Shown here one piece after another: positions 35,239 to 42,519 of a stretch of DNA of 42,555 nucleotides. This stretch comes from Promethearchaeota archaeon (lineage in GTDB: Archaea > Asgardarchaeota > Lokiarchaeia > Sigyniarchaeales > SOKP01), in the NCBI GenBank assembly GCA_019058245.1, contig JAHPZJ010000002.1:1-42555 (forward strand), given 5' to 3'. The notes beneath the pieces were generated by a model. It did not search any database. It was not told the DNA's origin and was given only the letters and a program-made list of their open reading frames with translations. The position numbers and the translations under genes are program-made. Numbering within the stretch: position 1 is the stretch's first letter; each line of letters begins with the position of its first letter.

Positions 35239-35436
35239 TATAATCTACTCATTTGATTTTTTTAATTAATTTTAATTAAAACAATATAGATAGTTGAGAA
35301 TTAATTATAAATTAACCGCCTTAGATACTAAACTCTATTGGTTTTTAAATCTATATACTATTAAGGTTTTCTTATATCAACAACCTTCAAATTATTTATA
35401 AAATTTGAATAGTTTTAAAAAAAAATTATTTAAATT

Positions 35437-35723
35437 TTAATAAACAGCGCGGTTTCTAAATTGGAGTCTATTTTTCAATTTTTCTATTGGTATTTTCTCT
35501 TCTAAGTATTTAGGATTATATTTAGACTTATGAATTAATTTTAATAATGCTTTTTTAATTGGTTTTTTCAATGGTGCTTCTATTTTTTTACTGATTCTTC
35601 CTGTGGTGGTATTTCAAGTTCTTTAACTTTTTCCAGTTTCATAGGGAGTTCTTCCAATGTTAAAGACTCTTCCAAAACATTATTTTCTTTATTTTTTTCT
35701 TCTTTTTCTAAAACTTGTACCAA
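35437..35723 (-). pseudogene. Small charged protein gene interrupted at an A7/T7 tract
   Basis: On the reverse strand a strong Shine-Dalgarno AAGGAGGG (35733-35740) lies nine bases before a TTG (35723). The TTG opens 47 codons, rich in Glu and Lys, ending in a TAG at 35580-35582 directly after a run of seven A (T run at 35583-35589). One extra A would join this to a second open stretch (from EAPLKKPIKKALLKLIHK to FRNRAVY, stop at 35437-35439), giving a protein of about 95 residues with an acidic first half and basic second half. The sequence is thus either a real frameshift, a slippery site or a sequencing indel. Function unknown. It lies behind copy A of the 87-bp duplicated promoter block. 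Confidence 0.5.
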
Positions 35724-35757
35724 TTTTTATCGCCCTCCTTTATTTTTTTTCAACTTC

Positions 35758-35844
35758 AAAAATAAATAGTATAACATTATATTTTTGGTTTTTGAGCTAG
35801 AACTCTAATTGGACTCTTGGATAAATATGAGATTTTAGAAAAAA
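35758..35844. repeat. Duplicated promoter block, copy A
   Basis: This 87-bp block matches 36175-36261 without gaps at 76 of 87 positions. Read leftward it contains a conserved 20-mer (its forward-strand form AGAACTCTAATTGGACTCTT at 35799-35818) and then a TATA-like AAAATATAAT. The small gene's ribosome site follows 18 bases after the block ends. Within the motif AGAGTCC and AGAGTTC repeat 11 bases apart, about one helical turn, as expected for a regulator site. Confidence 0.7.
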
Positions 35845-35911
35845 TTAGATGAATTTAAGATATTAAAAAAAAGAATTTAATAATAATTTTAAATGATAAT
35901 ATGACCCCGTC

Positions 35912-36109
35912 TCATAAGGCTCTTAAAGTGAAATTAAATTTCTTAGGATTTAAGCAATAGTATCCAAAAGATTTTTTCCATTGCTTTAAGGCTCTTTTCT
36001 TATCAATTAATGAATCTTTCTCATAAGCAGATGGGATTATAATAATCTCATCCTTAGGTTCCTGCTTTAAAACTTCTTGTTTACTTAATAAAAATATTTG
36101 TTCATTCAA
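35912..36109 (-). CDS. Small basic protein of uncertain start, behind promoter copy B
   Basis: The frame gives 65 residues from a TTG at 36109, ending in FNFTLRAL. It has no ribosome site there. The same frame is open further upstream to a CTG at 36140-36142, six bases after GGGGTGG (36149-36155). That CTG aligns with the TTG start of the neighbouring small gene at 35723 (ATAAAAATTG versus ATAAAACTG), so translation may begin there, giving 76 residues. The product is Lys-rich with no recognised motif. Real expression is supported mainly by the conserved promoter block upstream. Confidence 0.45.
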   Translation of the reverse strand: MNEQIFLLSKQEVLKQEPKDEIIIIPSAYEKDSLIDKKRALKQWKKSFGYYCLNPKKFNFTLRAL

Positions 36110-36174
36110 ATCAGAACATATAATTTTTTTACTTGCTGTCAGTTTTATCCACCCCGTTTTTTTTTTAATTCTTT

Positions 36175-36261
36175 AAAAATAAATAGTAAAAGATTATATT
36201 TTTAGTTTCTTGTTTAGAACTCTAATTGGACTCTTAGACAAATATGAGATTTGAGAAAAAA
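36175..36261. repeat. Duplicated promoter block, copy B
   Basis: This is the second copy of the 87-bp block, with 87% identity to 35758-35844 and no gaps. The conserved 20-mer lies at 36216-36235. Divergence is concentrated between the motif and the TATA-like part, which suggests that both of those parts are under constraint. The spacing from motif to ribosome site is the same within a few bases in both copies. Confidence 0.7.
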
Positions 36262-36320
36262 TAAGAATATATTCGATTTTAATAATAACTCATCAGATAA
36301 AATTAACAAATAGAAATTTA

Positions 36321-36881
36321 TTATTCCACCAATAAAGTTTTATTTTCATGATAAAGCATATCAATTATAAAATTGAAAGCAATTACAACCCCTTGACCAG
36401 TTTTAGCTGATGTTCTATAATACTTTAGAATATTGAGTTCATTAACTACTCTTTCAATATTTGAATTATCTAAAGTATTTTCATCCACTAAATCTACCTT
36501 ATTTGCGAATAGAAAAACGGGGATATTTCCACAAAATTGAATAATATCCTTATGCCAATTTGAAATTTGATTGAAACTATTCTCCCCAAGATCATTCTCT
36601 TCCAAACTAAATACAATAATAGCAGCTTTGCTATGTTTAAAAAAAGTCGGTCGAACAAAATTAAAATCAGAATCATCTTGACCTGCAATATCCCAAAATA
36701 ATAACCTAATTTTATCTCTATCGATTTTTTTATCATATACAGAGAATTGGGCACCGATAGTTTTTAGATAGTCCTCTTTAAAGGATCCTTTTGTAAATTT
36801 TTGAATAAGGGAAGTCTTGCCTACCATCCCATTCCCTATTAGAATGACTTTAAATGTGAATTTTAATCCAGAAACCTTCAT
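36321..36881 (-). CDS. Ras/Rab-like small GTPase, canonical motifs
   Basis: The 186-residue leftward protein has all G boxes intact: G1 GNGMVGKTSL, switch I KTIGAQFSV, G3 WDIAGQDD with the catalytic Gln, G4 FANKVDL and G5 RTSAKTG. It resembles Rab/Ras-type GTPases of Asgard archaea and lacks a C-terminal prenylation Cys (ends ENKTLLVE). A GAAAGAGAG stretch lies before the ATG. It stands between the two promoter-copy genes and a long regulatory gap. A fragment similar to its G4 region lies at 41841-41936. Effectors and regulators are unknown. Confidence 0.93.
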   Translation of the reverse strand: MKVSGLKFTFKVILIGNGMVGKTSLIQKFTKGSFKEDYLKTIGAQFSVYDKKIDRDKIRLLFWDIAGQDDSDFNFVRPTFFKHSKAAIIVFSLEENDLGENSFNQISNWHKDIIQFCGNIPVFLFANKVDLVDENTLDNSNIERVVNELNILKYYRTSAKTGQGVVIAFNFIIDMLYHENKTLLVE

Positions 36882-37232
36882 CTCTCTTTCTAATAGAATT
36901 AGAAATCGTGTATTATGTTTAAATTAAGATTATTTTTATATTTATATAAAACTATGTTTTCTTGATATTAAAAAATAAATAAAAATATCAAAATCGAGGT
37001 AATTTCAAAAACAGAAGTATTAATTAACGTTGAAATGAACTTTTTTAAAGTTAAAGGTAATAGGCAAAATTGAGAAAGGTATATAAGGTATATTCTTTAA
37101 GGTGGAATTTAGAATAGTATATATATAGTATATAGCTCGAGTAAGTAAAAATTATCTGAAAGCCTTTTATCAGAAATAATAACTTTCTCGATTAAATTAT
37201 AAAGGATTAGCACCCTCCTTAATGAATAAAAT

Positions 37233-37275
37233 AGAGAGCCCGTGTTGTTATTTTATTATAACAATCGAGCTCTCT
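37233..37275. other. Long imperfect hairpin, candidate structured RNA element
   Basis: AGAGAGC (37233-37239) pairs with GCTCTCT (37269-37275). Inside it C-G and G-C pair, and TTGTTAT (37245-37251) pairs with ATAACAA (37258-37264), closing a six-base loop. The stem has about 16 pairs in 43 bases. It lies downstream of the tandem TATA-like stretch at 37115-37134. No T-run follows, so it is not a simple terminator. Strand is undecided. Confidence 0.4.
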
Positions 37276-37393
37276 TAGATTACTGCCTACCCCTCCCATG
37301 TTTTACTCGCCCTCTAACCTTGAAAATATACTTTCAATAATGAAAGTATTATAAAAAAATACGAATTTATTTCATAAATAGTTTATTTTAATA

Positions 37394-37415
37394 AACTCTA
37401 TATAGAGTCTTAGAC
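37394..37415. promoter_or_regulatory. Third, divergent copy of the repeated regulatory motif
   Basis: AACTCTA-N7-TCTTAGAC matches copy B at 18 of 22 positions with identical spacing. It includes the perfect 14-bp palindrome ACTCTATATAGAGT (37395-37408). A further inverted match, TAAACTCTAT at 37392 and ATAGAGTTTA at 37439, frames the region. The site is about 80-100 bases before the winged-helix/TPR gene at 37495. Confidence 0.45.
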
Positions 37416-37494
37416 TAGGTATGGATCATAAAGCATAAATAGAGTTTAATATAATATTTACTCAAGAATTAATATCTTAGTATTAACCTTAAGA

Positions 37495-39426
37495 ATGGAC
37501 TCCCAAGGTCATAATATCCAATATCCTTCTAAAGAAATAATAAAACCTATTTTTGGTAAGCCTAACTACGAATTTATTTTACTTTGGATTTTAAATAATA
37601 ATGAATTTTGCACCTGGGGAGACTTAAAAGAAAAAATAAAGCATTCAACATTATCTATCTACCTAAAAAGACTTAAAGAAAGAGGATATATCAAAAAAAG
37701 CGAGTTTAATAGGTATATTATTACCTCAAAAGGTAAAGATAGGTATTATGAACTATCTGAAGCGAGGGAAAAAAAGCGAAAATTAAGTTACCCTCCCATG
37801 GCTATACGTAGGAGGAGAAATTATTATCATTGGATATTATGGATGGTGTATAATAATAATTATTGCATATGGTCAGATTTTCTTGAGCGTCCTCTAGCTA
37901 TCAATCAGTCTTCTTTATCTAAAAGCTTGAATTCATTAATTGATAATGGATTCATGAAGAAAGAAGAAAAGGAATATCGAATTACAGCACTAGGGAAATC
38001 TGAATATTCCAATATGCTAAGACTATATGATTTAGATAGACAATCTCTTTTGGAAGAGGAAGGAAAACGGATTAAAGATATTACTAAACGAACTATTAAC
38101 TTCTTTAAAAAATATAGAATAAAAGATGAAGATATTAGATTTAGATTTCTAAATAATAAGTTGAAATTACCATATGAAAAGGTTAAATCTACTTTAGATG
38201 ATGAAGAAGATTATGATAAAGTTTTGCTTTATTTCTCCATAAATCATCCAGATCAATTTCCCAAATATATTTCTCCAGAGGATTTTTCTAAAAAATACGA
38301 TATTATACTTGCTAAATTGAATTTTATGATTCTTCGGATTGTTGAAGAAAATATCTTTCCGATAAAATTTTTTAAATTAGAAGTAGATGATAATAAATAT
38401 TATTATTTGCAAGCAAATGAAAAATTGGTAAGGATACTTAATGCGATAGTAGAAGAACATATAACTAAATTTTCCTATTTAAATAATTTATATGAAGAAA
38501 CTCCCGATGAAACATCACCATTAACAATGGAAAGTACTGTCACCTCAATTTTGGATGAAATCTGTGATACACTTTTTGATAATGGGCTAAGAGGATCACT
38601 AAAAAACTTTCTCCCAATCTATATTAATTATTTAGCTTATATAATTGAGAAAGAAAGAAAGCTAGTAGGTACAACTGATAAATTAGAAGGGTTGATTTGG
38701 CATGAGGTTCAAATAAAATTCACTGAACTTATTAATGTCAGTTATCCTTTAGAAGCGAAGGAAGTAAATAGAACCATTCAAGAAATTGATAAGGCAATTG
38801 AAGTAAATCCAAACAATCCTGATCTTTATTATTCGAAAAGTAAAATTATTATAGATTTTGGAGAATACGACGAGGTTCTATATATTTTAGATAGTATGCT
38901 TACTACTTTTCCAGAGGAAGAGAGAAATATTCAAATAAAAAGAGCATATATTCTAAAAGAGATGAAAGATATTGAAGCGGGCTTGGATATAATCGAAGAT
39001 TTAATCCAAAAATATCCTGAAGACAAGGATCTTTTAAATTATAAAGCTATTTGGTTACAATATCTTAATCGTGAAGATGAATCTTTAGTGGTGATTCAAA
39101 AACTTATAAAAATTGACCCTAATAATGCAACTTATCATGACACATATGGTGAAATTCTTATGTTCTTTGGAAAACATGAACAAGCTGTTAATGAATTCTT
39201 GAAAACACTTGAAATAAATAGTGATAATTGGTATGTGTATCAAACTTATATTAAATTAGGGATTTGTTATAAGGAATTAGAGTCTTTTAACTTAGCAATT
39301 GAATATCTCCAAAAAGGAATAGAATCGATAGAAGAATCGACAGCTGATCAAGAGACAAAAACCAAATGGATAACAATGGCGAATTTATTTATTTCTGAAA
39401 TTGAACAATTACAAGCTGAATTCTAA
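37495..39426 (+). CDS. Double winged-helix protein with C-terminal TPR repeats
   Basis: The 643-residue protein begins with two related winged-helix domains (about 18-90 and 105-175), each with a FILLWILNNNEFCTWGDL or YHWILWMVYNNNYCIWSDF first helix and a basic wing. A helical middle region follows, then tetratricopeptide repeats (about 415-640; AIEVNPNNPDLYYSKSK, LIKIDPNNATYHDTYGEI, TLEINSDNWYVYQTYI). This is a plausible DNA-binding regulator with a protein-interaction tail. The ATG has no clear ribosome site, so a short leader is likely. It is preceded by the 613-base gap with palindromes. Confidence 0.82.
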   Translation: MDSQGHNIQYPSKEIIKPIFGKPNYEFILLWILNNNEFCTWGDLKEKIKHSTLSIYLKRLKERGYIKKSEFNRYIITSKGKDRYYELSEAREKKRKLSYPPMAIRRRRNYYHWILWMVYNNNYCIWSDFLERPLAINQSSLSKSLNSLIDNGFMKKEEKEYRITALGKSEYSNMLRLYDLDRQSLLEEEGKRIKDITKRTINFFKKYRIKDEDIRFRFLNNKLKLPYEKVKSTLDDEEDYDKVLLYFSINHPDQFPKYISPEDFSKKYDIILAKLNFMILRIVEENIFPIKFFKLEVDDNKYYYLQANEKLVRILNAIVEEHITKFSYLNNLYEETPDETSPLTMESTVTSILDEICDTLFDNGLRGSLKNFLPIYINYLAYIIEKERKLVGTTDKLEGLIWHEVQIKFTELINVSYPLEAKEVNRTIQEIDKAIEVNPNNPDLYYSKSKIIIDFGEYDEVLYILDSMLTTFPEEERNIQIKRAYILKEMKDIEAGLDIIEDLIQKYPEDKDLLNYKAIWLQYLNREDESLVVIQKLIKIDPNNATYHDTYGEILMFFGKHEQAVNEFLKTLEINSDNWYVYQTYIKLGICYKELESFNLAIEYLQKGIESIEESTADQETKTKWITMANLFISEIEQLQAEF

Positions 39427-39450
39427 AAATCTAAAAAAGAAGAAAAAAAA

Positions 39451-41241
39451 TTAATTATTTTCTACTAATTTTTCCAATTCATCAATCTTATCCGAGAGAT
39501 ATTTGATTCCTTTTTCCCAAAAGGTAGGGTCATTTAAATTAATATCAATTTCAGCCAGCATCTCCTCAGGAGAAAGCGAACTCCCTAATGAAAGCAATTT
39601 TAAATATTTTGGAATGAATTCCTCCTTTTGTTCGAGATACATTTGATATAGTGAAATTACTAAGAGATTTGACATGTTGTAGGCATACACATAAAATGGG
39701 GTGGTTAAGAAATGAGGAATAACAAAGATATAGTGTGCATAATCTTCTCGGATATTAGTTATAGAATTACCGAACATTAATTCCATTTCAGTTGCAAAGG
39801 TATTTTTAATTTCTTCTGTGGTGGGTAATTTTTTTTCCAATAAACCATGGATGGCTATTTCAAACCTATAAAAAGCATTTTGTCTATGTGAAGTTGCGAA
39901 CTTTGATTCAATAAAATTACATAATAATGAAATTTTCTCTTCCTTTGTTAAATCAGTATTTATTAAGTAATCAGATATTAAGATTTCATTGAATACAGAA
40001 GCAATTTCTGCGATTACAAGTGAAGTTTCTATATTTATGAAATTTTGTTCTTGTTGGATATAATATGCATGAAAGGCATGACCGAGTTCATGAGCTAAAG
40101 TTCGCACTGAATCTATGGTATCAACAAAATTGATGAACACAAATCCATATTTCTTTTGTTTTCCATGTGCACAAAAAGCACCTCTATTTTTTCCTTTTCT
40201 TGGAGTAGCATCAATATGATCTGTATTAATCATTTTTTCTATAACATCTTTAAATTCTGGAAAAAACTTTTCATCTGCATCTTTTATTAGGTTTAATGCT
40301 TCTGGGTATGAATATTTTCTTGTTATTTGCCCAATTGGTGCATATAAATCTGACATATGTAGTTCAGGAAGGTTTAGGAGTTTTTTTTTTATATTATAAT
40401 ATTTTTCAACTATATGATAACTCTGTGTAGTAACTATTCCACATACTTCGACGCTTTCATCAGTTACTTCATTTTCTAAGTTTCTTCTTGATATAGGTTT
40501 TTTGAAATTCCTTTTTGCACATTCTAAATCCCAATCCCTTAAGATATTGTTATAAATATGGGTAAAAATCATCTCATTTTTCTTATATTTAACCATCATT
40601 TTTTGCAAAGCTTTATGTCGAAGAAGTATATTTTCTTGAAACATAAACGAAAAAAGCTCTGCTTCGGTCAGTTTTTTCATTTCGCTGTCTACTTCAAAAT
40701 CATATGTAAAATTGCTTTTAAATTCACTATATAGTTTAAGAAAAGCTTTTTTACCTGTTAAATCTTTCATTAGGATAATTTGTTCTTCCTCTTCTGTAAG
40801 TTGATGCATTTTTTTCATTCTATTGAATTTGAGATGATGAATATACCTTTTTAATTCTGGAGATTTTATCAATTCATTAAATTTACCATCAGAGATCTTG
40901 TTTAATTCCAAATTAAAAAATAAGAGCTTTTGTTGAATTTTAACCTTAAATTCATCAATTTTTGCATAGAAAGTTTTTATTTCATCATCAAGGTTATTTA
41001 TACTTAATAATAATTCTGCATATAATTCAAGATAAAATGTTTTTTCAAACACCTTCTCATAGTCTTGAAACCAATCTATAAGTCGGTTTGATGTAAGCAA
41101 AGGATCCTCTAACTTACCCTTAATATTTTGATGAAAATCTTCGGCTATTCTCTCTATATTTTGGATATCTGTTTCAATTAATGGATCATTAATATCTTCA
41201 TAGAAATCACTTAAATCCCATTTAATGATTTCTTGCGTCAT
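39451..41241 (-). CDS. pepF: Oligoendopeptidase F-like M3 metallopeptidase
   Basis: The 596-residue leftward protein has the M3 zinc site HELGH at 384-388, followed by AFHAYY, and the downstream EIASVFNE helix that carries the third ligand. The surroundings (FVNFVDTIDSVRTLAHELGHAFH region) and the overall length fit PepF, a cytoplasmic enzyme that cuts short peptides. The N-terminal ~180 residues are the helical lid of the family. It agrees with a peptide-using metabolism. Start ATG at 41241; the gene is divergent from the SET gene. Confidence 0.93.
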   Translation of the reverse strand: MTQEIIKWDLSDFYEDINDPLIETDIQNIERIAEDFHQNIKGKLEDPLLTSNRLIDWFQDYEKVFEKTFYLELYAELLLSINNLDDEIKTFYAKIDEFKVKIQQKLLFFNLELNKISDGKFNELIKSPELKRYIHHLKFNRMKKMHQLTEEEEQIILMKDLTGKKAFLKLYSEFKSNFTYDFEVDSEMKKLTEAELFSFMFQENILLRHKALQKMMVKYKKNEMIFTHIYNNILRDWDLECAKRNFKKPISRRNLENEVTDESVEVCGIVTTQSYHIVEKYYNIKKKLLNLPELHMSDLYAPIGQITRKYSYPEALNLIKDADEKFFPEFKDVIEKMINTDHIDATPRKGKNRGAFCAHGKQKKYGFVFINFVDTIDSVRTLAHELGHAFHAYYIQQEQNFINIETSLVIAEIASVFNEILISDYLINTDLTKEEKISLLCNFIESKFATSHRQNAFYRFEIAIHGLLEKKLPTTEEIKNTFATEMELMFGNSITNIREDYAHYIFVIPHFLTTPFYVYAYNMSNLLVISLYQMYLEQKEEFIPKYLKLLSLGSSLSPEEMLAEIDINLNDPTFWEKGIKYLSDKIDELEKLVENN

Positions 41242-41377
41242 ATTGCAGAAAGTTTACTATAAATATTTGAAGTTTACTAAGATTAAATTTTAGTTTTTAA
41301 ATTTCGCGATTTTATTATATTATAACTGATATTATATCTTTAAAATACAAATAAAATCTTTCCTAATAGTATAAAAA

Positions 41378-41854
41378 ATGAATAAAAGTAAAATTCCTTG
41401 TAATTTTCAAAAAGATAATCCAATCGAAAAATATACTGAAGTAAGACCGAGTATTATTCACGGATTCGGTTTATTTGCTAAGAGATTCATACCGAAAGGT
41501 ACGATATGGTGGAATGCACGACCACATGATATACTAATTATATCAAAAAAACAATTTTTAATCTTTGATTCATCTCAAAAAACAAAACAAAAGAAAGAAT
41601 TTATGCATTTTCTACTAACATATTCCTATTACGAAAGGGATACTGATTCACTGATTTTTTGTTTAGACAATTCAAGATTCGTAAATCATTCATTTAATGC
41701 GAATTCTGGCGCAATTGGAGATAATAATGGTTTTTGTTCAATTTCTCTAAGAGATATTCAACAAGGCGAAGAAATTACAGAAGATTATTCTAAATATGAT
41801 CTATGTTCTTGGCTCAAAAAATATAAAGAATATTTTGATCCTAGTTGTTGGTAA
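41378..41854 (+). CDS. SET-domain protein (putative lysine methyltransferase)
   Basis: The 158-residue protein is little more than a SET domain. It has HGFGLFAKRFIPKGT (28-42, the first SET motif), SRFVNHSFNANSG (99-111, the NHS substrate/AdoMet motif), and ISLRDIQQGEEITEDY (122-137) with Tyr137 at the position of the catalytic Tyr. SET proteins transfer a methyl group from AdoMet to lysine side chains of proteins. Target proteins in archaea are mostly unknown, and no histone gene is seen here. The insert between motifs is Lys-rich. It appears intact. Confidence 0.87.
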   Translation: MNKSKIPCNFQKDNPIEKYTEVRPSIIHGFGLFAKRFIPKGTIWWNARPHDILIISKKQFLIFDSSQKTKQKKEFMHFLLTYSYYERDTDSLIFCLDNSRFVNHSFNANSGAIGDNNGFCSISLRDIQQGEEITEDYSKYDLCSWLKKYKEYFDPSCW

Positions 41855-41936
41855 GGATATTTTTTAATAAATCAGCCTTATTTGCAAATAAAATGACAGG
41901 AATGCTACTACAATACTTCTTTAATTTCTTAAGTAA
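41841..41936 (-). pseudogene. Fragment of a small GTPase gene around the G4 motif
   Basis: On the reverse strand a short open stretch reads KKYCSSIPVILFANKADLL. It matches the GTPase at 36321-36881 over its G4 strand (QFCGNIPVFLFANKVDLVD) at 11 of 20 positions; NKAD is encoded at 41871-41882. Stop codons lie at 41937-41939 and 41841-41843 and no G1 or G3 sequences are seen nearby, so this is debris of a third GTPase gene. Its tail overlaps the 3' end of the SET gene. Confidence 0.6.
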
Positions 41937-42113
41937 TTAATTCATTTTTAATAAATTTAATTTCTTTGTATAACTTAAAACTTTTAATATTAATACAATT
42001 TAATCTTTTTCAAATTCCTATTTACTTTTATAATTATAGACAAATTTATATAAACAATTTTCTTTATTTTCTATTAGGTAGAATAAGTTATTATAAAGAA
42101 TCTTAGAAAAAGT

Positions 42114-42344
42114 ATGTCGAAAATCACTAAATGGATTTGTTTAATTGTTATTTTAATCTATTTTAATGCTTTTTGGATTGTTGATATGGTGAATTCTTTT
42201 GGTAGTGGAATAATTCCTTGGAGTTCGATAATCTTTATTGTAATCCAAATCCCCTTATTATTAATTTATCATTATGGTACAAAGGATTATTTTACTAAGA
42301 AATGGGAAAAAAAAAAACCCAAATCCCGATTTGTGGACCTTTAA
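42114..42344 (+). CDS. Small two-helix membrane protein, unknown
   Basis: The 76-residue product has two hydrophobic helices (about 7-25 and 35-55) and a Lys-rich tail (FTKKWEKKKPKSRF). No family is recognised. Its end runs through an 11-base A tract (42307-42317) and overlaps, in another frame, the remnant starting at 42302, so the original 3' end may have been lost. Confidence 0.55.
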   Translation: MSKITKWICLIVILIYFNAFWIVDMVNSFGSGIIPWSSIIFIVIQIPLLLIYHYGTKDYFTKKWEKKKPKSRFVDL

Positions 42345-42499
42345 TTAGAGGTGGTCCTTCTGAACTCGTTAGAGAATTTAAATTTGACCACACAAAAGAA
42401 TATGTTGATGAATGTCATCTTTGCTATCTTGCTAGATTGAATTAATGTGAAAAATTTCCAAATTTACTTTGTCCTACCCAAGTATATGGATTAGATTAA
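42302..42499 (+). pseudogene. C-terminal remnant of a Cys-containing protein with an in-frame stop
   Basis: From ATG at 42302 the frame reads ICGPLIRGGPSELVREF and DECHLCYLARLN, then TAA at 42443-42445. It continues in the same frame as CEKFPNLLCPTQVYGLD to TAA at 42497-42499. The two parts look like one conserved C-terminus; I have the impression of the tails of some radical SAM-type iron-sulfur proteins, which I cannot confirm. The N-terminal part is missing upstream. Confidence 0.5.
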
Positions 42500-42519
42500 T
42501 TTTGTTAGTTTTAGGATAA

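Larger units (their letters stand above)
36882..37494. other. 613-base gap with candidate RNA hairpin and regulatory repeats
   Basis: This is one of the longest gene-free stretches of the window. It holds a tandem TATA-like AT stretch (37115-37134), a less AT-rich part at about 37205-37320 containing a long hairpin (37233-37275), and a perfect 9-bp inverted repeat ATACTTTCA/TGAAAGTAT (37328-37349). It also holds the 22-base motif at 37394-37415. Only very short open frames occur. A small RNA or the leader of the 37495 gene is possible. Confidence 0.5.

Noticed and set aside
35239..35436. Gap between the dehydratase and the small gene as a site for another gene
   Set aside because: AT-rich with stops in all frames; only the partial AACTCTATTGG motif and promoter-like sequence are seen.
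37219..37299. 26-codon reverse frame with GAGGGCG ribosome site
   Set aside because: Too short and overlapping the hairpin; kept only as the rival explanation in the RNA finding.
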